From Foliamicus sp965200225 (GTDB lineage Bacteria; Pseudomonadota; Gammaproteobacteria; Steroidobacterales; Foliamicaceae): 64,000 nucleotides of DNA. Below are positions 26,029 to 35,608 of this stretch, in pieces. Each line of letters begins with the position of its first letter. Within the stretch, counting starts at the first letter, position 1. Where the stretch lies: NCBI GenBank assembly GCA_965200225.1, contig CBDATM010000001.1:434001-498000 (forward strand). Direction: 5' to 3'. The translations under genes were made by a program, and so were the position numbers. The notes beneath the pieces are model-generated. The model made no database searches, had not been told where the DNA came from, and saw only the letters and a list, made by a program, of their open reading frames with translations.

Positions 26029-28131
26029 CTACTGCCGTCCCGGAAGCAGCGAAAGGTCGGCCACGCCCAGCAGCGTTGCCCGGATTCTCGCCAGCAGTGC
26101 AAGCCGGTTGCGGCGCAAATCGGCATCCTCGCTCATGACCAGCACATGGTCGAAGAAATCGCCTAGCGGCGCCGCCAGCGAAGCCAGCGATTCCAGCGCC
26201 CCCGCGTAGTCCTCCGCGTCCAGCCGCTGTTGGTATTGCGGCAGCAGCCGCAGGAACGCTTCATGCAGCGCCCGTTCCTGCGCCTCAAGCAGCAGTGCCT
26301 CATGCACGTCGCCAGCATCGGCGTCCACTGAGCGCAGGATATTGGCGATGCGCTTGTTGGCGGCAGCCAGATCGCTTGCGGCTGCCTGTCCGAGAAAGCC
26401 GTTGAGAGCCTTCAGGCGGCGGTAATGGTCCAGCGGCGAGGCGGGGTTGCGGGCCCGGACCGCCGCAAACAGTTCGGGAGTGACGCTGAAATCCGCTGAA
26501 TCGGGATGCAAGCCATCGAGACACCAAGCCTTCAGCCGCTCCATCATGAAGGAATACACCTCTTCGACCGTGTTGCGCCCTTCAGGAACCTTCAACGGTT
26601 GCTCAGACACGGTGCGACCGAGAGCTTCCGGAAGATCCAGTTCAACCGAGCCCTCGATGCAAACGCGCAGCACGCCCAGGGCAGCGCGGCGCAGACCGAA
26701 GGGATCGCTGGCGCCGGTAGGCCGCCGCCCGCTGAGGAACAGTCCGGCCAAGCTGTCCAGGCGGTCCGCCAGCGCGACCGCTCGGCCCGCAGGGCTCGCG
26801 GGAATGGGGTCGCCCGCCTGACGGGGGGAATAGTGCTCGCCGATGGCCACGCACACCTCCTCGGTCTCACCGTCATGACGGGCGTAGTGTGCGCCCATGC
26901 TGCCCTGCAGACTGGGGAACTCCCCCACCATTCCAGTAAGCAAGTCGGCCTTGCAGAGCAGCGCCGCCCGCCTTGCGGCAGCGGGGTCCGCGCCGGTGTG
27001 CGGGGCCAGCGCTTCGGCCAGCGCGGCCAGTCGCTCCGCACGGTCCCCCAGGGACCCGAGGCGGTCCTGGTAGCGTACCGCCTTCAGCGTCGGCAGTCGC
27101 TCCGCCATCGCCACCTCGCAATCTCGCTGATGGAAGAAGTCCGCATCGTTCAGTCGGGCGCGCACCACGCGCTCGGCGCCCTCGCTAACGGAAGCGGGCG
27201 CCTTGCTCTCGAGATTGCTGATGAGCACGAAGCCCGCCAGCAAGCCTCCAGACCTTCCCCGTACCGGGAAAAAGCGCAGATGTTCCTGCAAGGTCGCGAT
27301 GATGGCCTCCTCCGGCAGCTTCAGAAAGCGCTCCTCGAAAGCGCCCCGAAGCGCCACAGGCCATTCGACCATGCCGGTAATCTCATCTTCCAAGCCGGGG
27401 CCGCTGACCAACTCGCCGCCAAGGCCGGCGGCCTGCATGCGTGCCAGGCTCAGCATGGTCTCGCGTCTGGCGCCAAAATCCGCGATCACACGGCCTCTTT
27501 CGCGCAACGCCGTGGCGTAGTCTCCGGCCGCCGCCAGACTCACGCGCTTCTCGCCCATGAAACGATGGCCGCTGCTGACGCGCCCGCTGCGGCGGCCGAG
27601 GATCGTTGCCGGCACGACCTTGTTGCCGTGCAGCAGGGTGACCCAATGCACCGGACGGATGAACTCCTGCTCTCCCGATCCCCAGCGCATGGACCTGCCG
27701 ACCGGCAGGCGATTGAGCGCGTCGGCGACAATCCCCGGCAACAGGGAGGCGGCCGCGCTTCCGGGCCGCTGCTCGCGGAAAGCCAGCCATTCTCCCTTGG
27801 GGGTGCGCAGGACAGGCAACTCTTCGGGCGGGCAGCCGCACGATCGGGCGAAAGCCTGGCCGGCGCGAGTCCATTTCCCGTTGGCGTCGCGCGCCACGGC
27901 CATCGGCGGGCCCCGCTTTTCGATGACTTGCGCGGGCTGCTTCGCCGCCAGCGCGCGCGCCAAGATAGCCAGCCGGCGCGGCGACGCATAGGATTCCACT
28001 GCCTCGCAGGCGAGTTCGGCCTGTTCCAGGCCGCTGCCAACGGCCTGGCGGAAGTGGCGCTCCACAAGCGGCAAGCTCTTCGGCGGCAGCTCCTCCACGC
28101 CGATCTCGACCAGAAAATCCGAATCAGGCAC
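26029..28131 (-). CDS. glyS: Glycine--tRNA ligase beta subunit
   Basis: This 700-residue subunit of the alpha2-beta2 bacterial glycyl-tRNA synthetase binds tRNA. It opens with DFLVEIGVEELPPKSL, the family hallmark, and contains RSMRWGSGEQEFIRPVHW and an HD-like region before the C-terminal anticodon-binding helical domain. It begins 6 bp downstream of glyQ. Confidence 0.98.
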   Translation of the reverse strand: MPDSDFLVEIGVEELPPKSLPLVERHFRQAVGSGLEQAELACEAVESYASPRRLAILARALAAKQPAQVIEKRGPPMAVARDANGKWTRAGQAFARSCGCPPEELPVLRTPKGEWLAFREQRPGSAAASLLPGIVADALNRLPVGRSMRWGSGEQEFIRPVHWVTLLHGNKVVPATILGRRSGRVSSGHRFMGEKRVSLAAAGDYATALRERGRVIADFGARRETMLSLARMQAAGLGGELVSGPGLEDEITGMVEWPVALRGAFEERFLKLPEEAIIATLQEHLRFFPVRGRSGGLLAGFVLISNLESKAPASVSEGAERVVRARLNDADFFHQRDCEVAMAERLPTLKAVRYQDRLGSLGDRAERLAALAEALAPHTGADPAAARRAALLCKADLLTGMVGEFPSLQGSMGAHYARHDGETEEVCVAIGEHYSPRQAGDPIPASPAGRAVALADRLDSLAGLFLSGRRPTGASDPFGLRRAALGVLRVCIEGSVELDLPEALGRTVSEQPLKVPEGRNTVEEVYSFMMERLKAWCLDGLHPDSADFSVTPELFAAVRARNPASPLDHYRRLKALNGFLGQAAASDLAAANKRIANILRSVDADAGDVHEALLLEAQERALHEAFLRLLPQYQQRLDAEDYAGALESLASLAAPLGDFFDHVLVMSEDADLRRNRLALLARIRATLLGVADLSLLPGRQ

Positions 28132-28137
28132 GGTAAA

Positions 28138-29043
28138 TCAAGTATCCATGTTCCGCAGAAGCGGGAAATCCATCGCCTCGCGCGCCGCCACGTAACCACG
28201 GGCCACGGCGCCGGCCATGTTGCCCACGCGCAGGATGTAGCGTTGCCGCTCGCTCGTGGAAATGGCGCGTCTGGCGTCCAGCAGGTTGAAGGTGTGCGAG
28301 GCTTCCAGCACCTGTTCGTAGGCGGGCAGCGGCAACCGCTTGGCGGTCAGGCGGGCGCACTGCCGCTCGCATTCGTCGAAGCGCCTGAACAGAAGTTCCG
28401 TATCCGCCAACTCGAAGTTGAACTTCGACATCTCCACTTCGTTCTGGTGATAGATCTCGTGGTAGCGTATCGGCCGTCCGCGGCTTGACCAGATCAGGTC
28501 GAAAACGCTGTCGGCGCCTTGCAGGTACATGGCGAGCCTTTCCAAGCCGTAGGTGATTTCTCCGGTTACGGGGCGGCAATCCAGACCGCCCACCTGCTGG
28601 AAATAGGTGAACTGGGTGATCTCCATGCCGTTCAGCCACACCTCCCAGCCCAGCCCCCAGGCGCCCAGGGTGGGCGATTCCCAGTTGTCCTCCACGAACC
28701 GCACATCCTCGGTGTTGAGGTCGATCCCGATGTGGCGCAGGGATTCCAGGTACCAGTCCTGGAACTCATCCGGCGACGGTTTCATGACCACCTGGAACTG
28801 GTAGTAATGCTGCAGCCGGAAGGGATTGTCCCCGTAGCGCCCGTCGGTGGGCCGCCGGCTGGGTTGCACGTAGGCGCTGTTCCAGGGCTCCGGGCCCAGC
28901 GCGCGGAGAAAGGTGGAGGGATGAAAGGTGCCGGCCCCTACGGGCTGATCCAGCGGCTGCACGATTACGCAGCCGCGCTGGCCCCAGAACGCCTCCAAGC
29001 GGTGGATCAGCGTCTGGAAATCAAGTGTCCTGTCCCGCTGCAA
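28138..29043 (-). CDS. glyQ: Glycine--tRNA ligase alpha subunit
   Basis: The 301-residue catalytic subunit activates glycine. Typical segments are LDFQTLIHRLEAFWGQRGC, QPLDQPVGAGTFHPSTFLRA, YVQPSRRPTDGRYGDNP and LEMEITQFTYFQQVGG-like NGMEITQFTYF. It starts at a TTG (29043), 8 bp after the thiolase stop. The upstream lipid-type genes thus share its transcript. Confidence 0.97.
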   Translation of the reverse strand: MQRDRTLDFQTLIHRLEAFWGQRGCVIVQPLDQPVGAGTFHPSTFLRALGPEPWNSAYVQPSRRPTDGRYGDNPFRLQHYYQFQVVMKPSPDEFQDWYLESLRHIGIDLNTEDVRFVEDNWESPTLGAWGLGWEVWLNGMEITQFTYFQQVGGLDCRPVTGEITYGLERLAMYLQGADSVFDLIWSSRGRPIRYHEIYHQNEVEMSKFNFELADTELLFRRFDECERQCARLTAKRLPLPAYEQVLEASHTFNLLDARRAISTSERQRYILRVGNMAGAVARGYVAAREAMDFPLLRNMDT

Positions 29044-29051
29044 TTCGGGGC

Positions 29052-30248
29052 TCAGTCTGCTCTGCCGAAGACCGCCACGCTGACCACGCAGCGCGCTGGT
29101 TCCCCCCCCAGGTTATGGGTAAGGCCCAGCGTCGGCGAGGGCAATTGCCGATCGCCGGCCCGTCCCAGCAACTGGAGATAAACCTCGTAGGCCATGCGCA
29201 GGCCCGATGCCCCTATGGGATGCCCGAAACACTTCAGCCCGCCGTCGATCTGACAGGGGGTCTTGCCGTCCCGGTCGAAGGCGCCATCCAGGACCGCCCG
29301 CCAGGCCTGGCCCTCATCGGCAAAGCCCAGGTCCTCCATGGTGACCAGTTCGGTAATCGAGAAACAATCGTGAACTTCAATGAAATCAATATCTTCTTTC
29401 GCGCTACCCACACCGGCCTCGGCCAGCGCGCGCTGGCCGGCCAGCCGCCCGCAGTGGATGTAACTGCCGTTCCATCCCTGGTGCCCCGCCTCCGAGCCAT
29501 TGCTCACCGCAAGCTGCAGCGCCTTGACGGTAACCATTTCCGTCTTGCCCATCTCGCGGGCGATTTCGGGCCGGGTGACGATGGCGCAGGCCGCCCCGTC
29601 GGACACCCCGCAGCAGTCGAACAAACCGAGCGGCTCCGCCACCATCGGTGCCCCGATGATGGTATCCAGGTCCACGGCCTTGCGCAGATGGGCCTTGGGG
29701 TTGATGGCGCCGTTCTGATGGCTCTTCCAGGATACGTGAGCCATGGCGCGCTTGAGATCCTCTTCCTGCACGCGGTGTTCGGCTCGGTAGGCGGAAGCGA
29801 GCTGGGCGAAAGACCCCGGCGAGCTGGTGTTGGGCCGCCATTGTTCGGTAAAGGTGCCCGGCGTTCCCACCGGCAGGCCGCCATAGCCGGTGTCCTTGAG
29901 CTTCTCCACGCCCAGCGCCAGCGCAATGTCGCAGGCGCCGGCCGCCACCGCGTACACGGCTCCGCGCAGGGCCTCGGTGCCGGTTGCGCACATGTTCTCC
30001 ACCCGCGTGACGGGAATGTTCTTCAGGCGCAGCGCATTGGCCAGCGGCAACGCCGATTTGCCCACGCTGGCATTGTCGAAGTAACAGCCGAACCAGGCGG
30101 CGTCGAGATCGTCGGCGCCCAGCCCCGCGTCTGTGCACGCCTCTTGAAACGCCTCCAGCATCAGGTCTTCCGCGTCGCAGTCCCAGCGCTCTCCGAATCG
30201 GGAGCAGCCCATTCCCACGATCGCCACCTTGTCGCATATGCCCGTCAT
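29052..30248 (-). CDS. Thiolase, SCP-x / acetyl-CoA acetyltransferase type
   Basis: This 398-residue thiolase-fold enzyme has the acyl-accepting Cys87 in ENMCATGTEAL, the His motif CFGHPIGASG and a C-terminal HNLGGEPARCVVSV segment. It resembles the archaeal-type and SCP-x thiolases that work with DUF35 OB-fold proteins. The frame extends upstream through the neighbouring gene, but the ATG at 30248 overlaps that gene's stop by one base (TGATG). The tight pairing suggests the two products act together, as thiolase, HMG-CoA synthase and DUF35 do in archaea. Whether it condenses or cleaves acyl-CoA cannot be told. Confidence 0.88.
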   Translation of the reverse strand: MTGICDKVAIVGMGCSRFGERWDCDAEDLMLEAFQEACTDAGLGADDLDAAWFGCYFDNASVGKSALPLANALRLKNIPVTRVENMCATGTEALRGAVYAVAAGACDIALALGVEKLKDTGYGGLPVGTPGTFTEQWRPNTSSPGSFAQLASAYRAEHRVQEEDLKRAMAHVSWKSHQNGAINPKAHLRKAVDLDTIIGAPMVAEPLGLFDCCGVSDGAACAIVTRPEIAREMGKTEMVTVKALQLAVSNGSEAGHQGWNGSYIHCGRLAGQRALAEAGVGSAKEDIDFIEVHDCFSITELVTMEDLGFADEGQAWRAVLDGAFDRDGKTPCQIDGGLKCFGHPIGASGLRMAYEVYLQLLGRAGDRQLPSPTLGLTHNLGGEPARCVVSVAVFGRAD

Positions 30249-31720
30249 CAGGCTTTCTCCTCGTCCGGCGCCGGCGCGCCTTTCCAGAAATACCGCCGGT
30301 AACCTCTGTGCGAGTCTATCGCGTGAATGCGGAAGACGAAGCGCAACTTCAGTCCCACCCGCATCTGCTCCAGCGGACACTCGGTAAATTCCATCAGTAC
30401 CCGCGCGCCTTCGGCGGTAGCCGCCAGCCCGTATTGCAGCGGCGGATGGGGCGTGTAAGCCAGCCAGTCCTGGGTGAAGGACGACACTTCGCCCGGCTGT
30501 TCCGCCAGCAGCACGACCTCCTGTCCCGCCTCCGCGTTGCAGTCGGGATTGACGCAGCGCGCGCTGCGCGGAAACTGCACGGTGTTGCAGGCAGCACAGC
30601 GCCCGCCGGTAAAACCGGTCAGTTCGGCGCGATGGCGGTCGAAGCTGCTGAGCTGGGTCTTTACGTCCGCTTCGGCGCGCATGCCGAAATCCATCGGCAG
30701 CAGGCCGCTGAAGCTCAAGAGCTTGGTGTAGGCTCTCTCGCTGCGCGGCGGGGACAGGGCCGCCCGGCGCGCGTTGCGCCGCTGCCATGCGGGCAGCTTC
30801 CCGGTAGTTTTCAACAGCAGCGCGATTCCGCCCTGAGCGAAGCCCACCACGAGGATCAACTCCCCGGGTTCGGCCTGGGCCAGCGCGTCGACGGTCAGCA
30901 GCAGGGGATGCGGAGCGCCGGTGTCGCCCACATCGCCGAGCCGTTCGTCCTGAACCGCCTCGCTGGCAAGACCCAGGCCCCTGGCCAGCGCAGCGGTCAT
31001 GCGCGGCGGCGCGGCCGGCAGCACGGCGCGTGACAACTGTTGAGGCGCTACGCCGGCCTGCTTGAGCACGCCGCCAACCAGCGCCGGCAGGATGGAGCGG
31101 TAGCCGCGGTCGCGGATCCAGCGTTCTTCCCAGCGGTAATCGAAGGACTCTCCGCCGCCGCGGAACTGGTCCACGAAATCCCGCGAAAGACGGTACTCGG
31201 CCACCACTTCCGCAATGGCGTCCTGGCCGCCCAGCAGCACCGCAGCCGCCCCGTGACCGTATTGGAACTCCTGAGCGCTGGCCGGTCTGGCCCGCCGCGC
31301 ATCCGCCGAAACCACCAGCGCCGGGTCGCCGCCCAGCCGGGCCTCGCAAAGGGCTTGCAGCCCGGCGTTGCGGGAATTGGCTAGATCCGCGACCGCCAGA
31401 TTGTCGGAGAGATTCAGCGCTTCACCGATTACGGTCGCGCACTGGCGGTCGGCAAACGGAGGCGTGGTGGAAGCGAAATACAGCCGCCGCAGATTCTCCC
31501 TGGGCGCGTCCGCCAGACAGCGCCGCGCCGCCTCCACACCCATGGTGATGCTGTCCTCGTCCCAGTTGCACATGCTGCGCGCGCCGCGCGCCAGACCCTT
31601 GAGGGCCGGATTCGCCCAGGCGTTGGCCGAAAAGATGGCCTGGCGGTCCAGGCGCATGGCGGGCACGTAGGCAGCCGCGTCGACGATGCCCAGCGCCGCG
31701 CCTGGCTCATCTTGTCGCAT
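30248..31720 (-). CDS. HMG-CoA-synthase-like / DUF35 OB-fold fusion protein
   Basis: This 490-residue protein has an N-terminal thiolase-fold domain resembling archaeal HMG-CoA synthase (about residues 8-330) fused to a DUF35 rubredoxin-like zinc ribbon plus OB fold (about 370-480; CAACNTVQFPRSARCVNPDC). Aligned by eye with archaeal enzymes, the catalytic Glu position is Thr85 (FASTTPP), the Cys position is Arg117 (ANSRNAG), and the His motif also seems lost. It is probably not an active HMG-CoA synthase. It may scaffold the thiolase encoded directly downstream. A complete HMG-CoA synthase is encoded elsewhere in the window (47818-49278). Confidence 0.8.
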   Translation of the reverse strand: MRQDEPGAALGIVDAAAYVPAMRLDRQAIFSANAWANPALKGLARGARSMCNWDEDSITMGVEAARRCLADAPRENLRRLYFASTTPPFADRQCATVIGEALNLSDNLAVADLANSRNAGLQALCEARLGGDPALVVSADARRARPASAQEFQYGHGAAAVLLGGQDAIAEVVAEYRLSRDFVDQFRGGGESFDYRWEERWIRDRGYRSILPALVGGVLKQAGVAPQQLSRAVLPAAPPRMTAALARGLGLASEAVQDERLGDVGDTGAPHPLLLTVDALAQAEPGELILVVGFAQGGIALLLKTTGKLPAWQRRNARRAALSPPRSERAYTKLLSFSGLLPMDFGMRAEADVKTQLSSFDRHRAELTGFTGGRCAACNTVQFPRSARCVNPDCNAEAGQEVVLLAEQPGEVSSFTQDWLAYTPHPPLQYGLAATAEGARVLMEFTECPLEQMRVGLKLRFVFRIHAIDSHRGYRRYFWKGAPAPDEEKA

Positions 31721-31805
31721 CAGCGCTCCTCCCGTTGCCCGGGGCCGCGTGGCGTCCCACCTGCCTTGCCATACGCGCTCCAGCTTTCCGCCGTCTGGAT
31801 TTCGC

Positions 31806-32666
31806 CTACTCGAAGGAGTCGGGGTTGGCCGTCAGTTTGCCGGGGAACAGCCGGTCGGCCCGCGCCCGGTAGGCGTCGGATACTTCGTCCACCGAACTCA
31901 GCTTGCAGCCCGAGGAGTGCCAGATGAGGTGTCCCTCGCGGCCAGACATTCCCATCCAGGGCATCCAGGGCGAGAAGTAGGTGGACGAGAAACTGCTGCG
32001 CAAGCTGGCGATGGCCGGGTCGGCAAAGTCGTCGGCCAGGCAGAACATGGTGAAGGCTTCCATCCACGGTTGCGGCATGTGCGCCAGCCCGCGGCTGGCC
32101 ATCATCCAGATGTGCCGGCCGGAGTGGGTCCACTGCCAGTTCCAGCGTCGCAATTCGCGAGCCGGGTCAATGCGGTCCGAAAACACCATTCCCTCGAGCG
32201 TGTAGCGCGCGCCGTCGCGTCCGCCGAGAATATTGGGGTGCACGGGCAGGGTCTCGCCGGTGTAGGGATTTGTGAACTCGTCCAGCATTTCGCCTGTGAC
32301 CGGATCCTTGAAGAACGTGAGCGTGCGGCTGCTGATCGACACCTCCCCATTCTCCAGCGGACGGGCCCAGTAGATTTCGGTGCCTTCGAGGTCCACTATG
32401 TGCCTGGGTTCCGTCTCTCCTACCTGGGCGTAAATGCGCCCCAGGTACCACCAGGGGGAGTCCTTCTCCTCCAGGCTGGACTGCATCCGCATCCAGGCCT
32501 TGAACCAGGCCTCGCGATTGCCGGGTTCAGGCAAAATGCCATCGGCGTTCGCAGGCGCTACGGGAGCGCTCCCCTGGCGCTCGCAGGCGCCGATGCTCAG
32601 CGCCGCGCCCAGTCCCAGTCCGCCAAGCCCGCCGAGCACGGCGCGCCGAGAAAAGTCGTATGTCAT
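31806..32666 (-). CDS. DUF1838 family protein with Tat signal
   Basis: This 286-residue protein matches DUF1838, a family of unknown function, through PWWYLGRIYA, LTFFKDPVTGEMLDEFTNPYTGETLPV and the Trp-rich WNWQWTHSGRHIW region. The N-terminus SRRAVLGGLGGLGLGAALS is a twin-arginine signal; it runs into IGAC, a possible lipobox, so it may be a Tat-exported lipoprotein. It lies 85 bp upstream of the HMG-CoA-synthase-like fusion on the same strand and may belong to that operon. Confidence 0.85.
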   Translation of the reverse strand: MTYDFSRRAVLGGLGGLGLGAALSIGACERQGSAPVAPANADGILPEPGNREAWFKAWMRMQSSLEEKDSPWWYLGRIYAQVGETEPRHIVDLEGTEIYWARPLENGEVSISSRTLTFFKDPVTGEMLDEFTNPYTGETLPVHPNILGGRDGARYTLEGMVFSDRIDPARELRRWNWQWTHSGRHIWMMASRGLAHMPQPWMEAFTMFCLADDFADPAIASLRSSFSSTYFSPWMPWMGMSGREGHLIWHSSGCKLSSVDEVSDAYRARADRLFPGKLTANPDSFE

Positions 32667-32740
32667 GCGATGCTCCGGCGGCCCGCGGAGGTGGCCGCGA
32701 CGGCCCTATGATATAGGCGCGAAATGATGCAGGGGCGGCG

Positions 32741-33160
32741 CTACTCGTCGGTGGGCGGCGCGCCCTGCGGCGCCATGCCCTCGTGGTGATGCATGATCCG
32801 CCAGCCGTCGGGCCTGCGGAGCAGCACATCGGTAATACGCACGCGGCCCGAGGTCGCGTTAGGTGGTTGGTAGTTGAACTGGAGCCAGTAGCGCGCCACG
32901 GCCACTTCCTGGAAGATGTCCAGCTTCAGGGGGTGGACCGAAATGCTCAAGCGGCCGCGCGCCATGGACTGGGCCTTGTCGCGTTGGTGAAAGGCCTCGC
33001 GCTCCGCCCTGCCCGAAATCAACTCCGGCTCGAACACATCCCACAGCGTGCAGTCCTCGTGCAGAAGGTCCTCCATGCCCCCCACATCGCGTCCCTCGAA
33101 TGCGTCGAAAACGCCCTGAATTAACTTCCAGATTTCCTGCTCTGCCGCTCGCTGATTCAT
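32741..33160 (-). CDS. SnoaL-like / NTF2-fold protein
   Basis: This 139-residue protein looks like a cone-shaped NTF2-fold (SnoaL or DUF4440-like) protein: helical N-terminus (EIWKLIQGVFDAFEGRDVGGMEDLLHEDCTLW), then beta strands ending in DVLLRRPDGWRIMHHHEG. Such proteins are small isomerases, hydrolases or binding domains; no activity can be named. The frame is open upstream, but the ATG at 33160 has a good GGAG site (TTTGGAGAACAAT) and gives a complete domain. It is transcribed away from glnA. Confidence 0.8.
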   Translation of the reverse strand: MNQRAAEQEIWKLIQGVFDAFEGRDVGGMEDLLHEDCTLWDVFEPELISGRAEREAFHQRDKAQSMARGRLSISVHPLKLDIFQEVAVARYWLQFNYQPPNATSGRVRITDVLLRRPDGWRIMHHHEGMAPQGAPPTDE

Positions 33161-33436
33161 ATTGTTCTCCAAACTTCCAGAAAACACAGTCCATACGTGA
33201 AAAAAACGCCCTTTCATATAAGGGATGATGGCCCCAAGTATAGACTTGCGGCCATCAATGCCGGTACAATAATCCCCGCTGCCGCGGAAGAGAGTCGCCG
33301 GCGCCATTTTCGATCCGTCCCCTCGCTTTTTTTTGCGGGAATCAGCGCGCGGTTTGGTGTGTGGGCGCGGTCGACTGGCGCGGGGCCGCCGCCCGCCTTT
33401 ATCTGGAATTCAACTGATGTTCGAGGGCCTATCGCA

Positions 33437-34846
33437 ATGAACGTATCCGAAGTAATGAGCTTGATTGAGGAGAAGGGCGTGAGGTTCGTCGACCTCCGCT
33501 TTACCGACACCCGTGGCAAGGAGCAGCACGTGAGCGTGCCGTCCGGGATCATCGACGAGGAATTCTTCGCCGCGGGGAAGATGTTCGACGGTTCTTCCAT
33601 CGCCGGCTGGCGCGGGATTGACGAATCGGACATGGTATTGATGCCGGAGGCCAACAGCGCGGTGCTGGACGTGTTCGCCGAGGACGCCACGCTGCTGTTG
33701 CGCTGCGACGTATATGAGCCGGTGACCATGCAGGCCTACGCGCGCTGTCCGAGGCTCACTTCCAAGCGGGCGCTGGAGTACCTGCGCTCAACCGGCATCG
33801 GCGACGATGCCTATTTCGGCCCGGAAAACGAGTTCTTCATCTTCGACGACGTGCGTTACGGGAGCTCCCTGGAGAGCGCCTCCTACCACGTGGATTCCAT
33901 CGAAGGCGCCTGGAACTCCACCCGCGAGTTCGAGGAAGGCAACTACGGCCACCGGCCCGGAGTCAAGGGCGGCTATTTCCCCGTCCCGCCGGTGGACTCG
34001 CTGCAGGACATCCGCTCCACCATGTGCCTGGCGCTGATGGACCTGGGGTTGGCGGTGGAAGTGCATCATCACGAGGTAGCCACCGCGGGCCAGGGAGAGA
34101 TCGGCGTGCGTTTCAACAGCCTCACGCGCAAGGCCGACGAGGTGCAGATTCTCAAGTACGCGGTGATGCAGACGGCCCATCAGTTCGGCAAGACCGCCAC
34201 CTTCATGCCCAAGCCGCTGGTGGGCGACAACGGCAACGGCATGCATGTGCATCAGTCCGTGATCAGGGACGGCAACAACATCTTTATCGGCGACGGTTAC
34301 GGCGGCCTTTCCGAGGCCGGCATGTATTACATCGGCGGCATTCTCAAGCATGCGCGCGCGCTGAACGCCTTCACCAACCCGGCCACCAACAGCTACAAGC
34401 GGCTGGTGAAGGGTTTTGAAGCGCCCACGCTGCTCGCCTATTCGGCCCGCAACCGTTCCGCAGCCGTGCGCATTCCCTTCGTGGCCGACTCGCGGGCCCG
34501 GCGGATCGAGGTCCGCTTCCCCGACAGCATGGCCAATCCGTATCTGGCGTTCTCGGCCATGCTGATGGCTGGCCTTGACGGCATACAGAACAAGATCCAT
34601 CCCGGCGATCCGGTGGACAAGGACCTCTACGACCTGCCATCCGAGGAAGAAGCCGGACTGCCCACCGTTGCGTTCTCGCTCGAAGAGGCGCTCGCTGCGC
34701 TGCGCGCCGACAATGAATTCCTCAAGGTCGGCGATGTGTTCACCGACGATCTTCTGGAGGGCTATCTGGAACTGAAGGAGGCCGAGTGCACGCGCCTGCG
34801 CGCTACCACGCACCCGGTCGAATTCGAGATGTACTACAGCTTGTAG
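33437..34846 (+). CDS. glnA: Glutamine synthetase, type I
   Basis: This 469-residue enzyme makes glutamine from glutamate and ammonia. It shows FDGSSIAGWRGIDESDM, the metal-binding ENEFF, the ATP-binding KPLVGDNGNGMHVHQS, NRSAAVRIPF, and DLYDLPSEE with the adenylylation-site Tyr, so GlnE control is likely. An open frame extends upstream; the ATG at 33437 gives the exact family length. The 276 bp upstream gap holds an AT-rich TACAATAAT element but no clear sigma-54 site. ntrB/ntrC are not adjacent. Confidence 0.98.
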   Translation: MNVSEVMSLIEEKGVRFVDLRFTDTRGKEQHVSVPSGIIDEEFFAAGKMFDGSSIAGWRGIDESDMVLMPEANSAVLDVFAEDATLLLRCDVYEPVTMQAYARCPRLTSKRALEYLRSTGIGDDAYFGPENEFFIFDDVRYGSSLESASYHVDSIEGAWNSTREFEEGNYGHRPGVKGGYFPVPPVDSLQDIRSTMCLALMDLGLAVEVHHHEVATAGQGEIGVRFNSLTRKADEVQILKYAVMQTAHQFGKTATFMPKPLVGDNGNGMHVHQSVIRDGNNIFIGDGYGGLSEAGMYYIGGILKHARALNAFTNPATNSYKRLVKGFEAPTLLAYSARNRSAAVRIPFVADSRARRIEVRFPDSMANPYLAFSAMLMAGLDGIQNKIHPGDPVDKDLYDLPSEEEAGLPTVAFSLEEALAALRADNEFLKVGDVFTDDLLEGYLELKEAECTRLRATTHPVEFEMYYSL

Positions 34847-34889
34847 CCGCCGGCGAACAGTCTCACCGCTTCAGTCTACGGAAGGACGT

Positions 34890-35453
34890 ATGAAAAAGGG
34901 ATGGATCGGTCTCGCAGTCCTGCTCGTGCTGCTGTGTCCGGCGCACGGGCAGGAAATCTGGCGGCATGTCGATGACGAGGGACACATCCGCTATGCGGAC
35001 CGTCCCTTCCCCCACGCAGTCCGCGTGGAAGCCCCCGGCATGGCGAGTTGGCTTGCGCGCGCAGAGCCGTCCTCGGATAGCCGGTCGGCGCAGGATCCAT
35101 CGCCAGCGGCTACGGCGTCGTCGATTCCCGCCCGTGCCGGCGCCTTGGCCCCTGCCCTCAAGATCGCCTACCCGGCCGCCAATGAGACCGTGTGGGGCGC
35201 GGGCGGCGAGCTGGAAGTCCGGCTGCTGGTTAACGCCTCGCAAGAAGATGAGGCCCGTCTTTCGATTCAACTGGATGGCGCAGAAGCCTCCTGGCACGGT
35301 CGGCCGCCTGTTGTGCGGCTAGAAAACGTGTGGCGGGGCGAGCACCGGCTGCGCGCGCGGCTTCTGGATTCCCAGGGCGGGGAGCTCGCGGTCAGCGAAG
35401 AAGTGCGCTTTTTCAAGCGCGAACGAACGGTAGCTGCCGCCGGAGACGGCTAG
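34890..35453 (+). CDS. DUF4124 domain protein, exported
   Basis: This 187-residue protein has a signal peptide (WIGLAVLLVLLCPAHGQ), a DUF4124 domain at the mature N-terminus (EIWRHVDDEGHIRYADRPFP), a Ser/Ala/Pro linker and a C-terminal beta-rich domain (about 95-175). Genes of this type often follow glnA in gammaproteobacteria, as here 43 bp downstream. Function is unknown; a periplasmic role is likely. Its stop codon is the first element of palindrome B. Confidence 0.88.
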   Translation: MKKGWIGLAVLLVLLCPAHGQEIWRHVDDEGHIRYADRPFPHAVRVEAPGMASWLARAEPSSDSRSAQDPSPAATASSIPARAGALAPALKIAYPAANETVWGAGGELEVRLLVNASQEDEARLSIQLDGAEASWHGRPPVVRLENVWRGEHRLRARLLDSQGGELAVSEEVRFFKRERTVAAAGDG

Positions 35454-35592
35454 CCTCTCGCAAGAGGGCGAGTTTCTTGCCTCTCCTCTCGGAGGGGACG
35501 AATGAACCCGTCCCTGGGGCTCGGCAACGGCGTCCGCTTCGTTGACGCCCCTCCGAGAGGAGACGCATAAAACTCGCCCTCTTGCGAGAGGC
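35453..35592. repeat. Large palindrome B: conserved core, 45 bp arms
   Basis: Arms 35453-35497 and 35548-35592 are complementary apart from a few positions around the middle. The 50 bp core is the same as in palindrome A but in reverse orientation, and has the most base changes of the set. It lies between convergent genes, so it may end transcription from both sides. Confidence 0.88.
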
Positions 35593-35608
35593 GGGGGAAA
35601 TCCGCGAG

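Noticed and set aside
33161..33436. A sigma-54/NtrC promoter for glnA
   Set aside because: I looked for TGGCAC-N5-TTGC and found no acceptable match. A GC-rich ACTGGCGCGGGG stretch lacks the second element.
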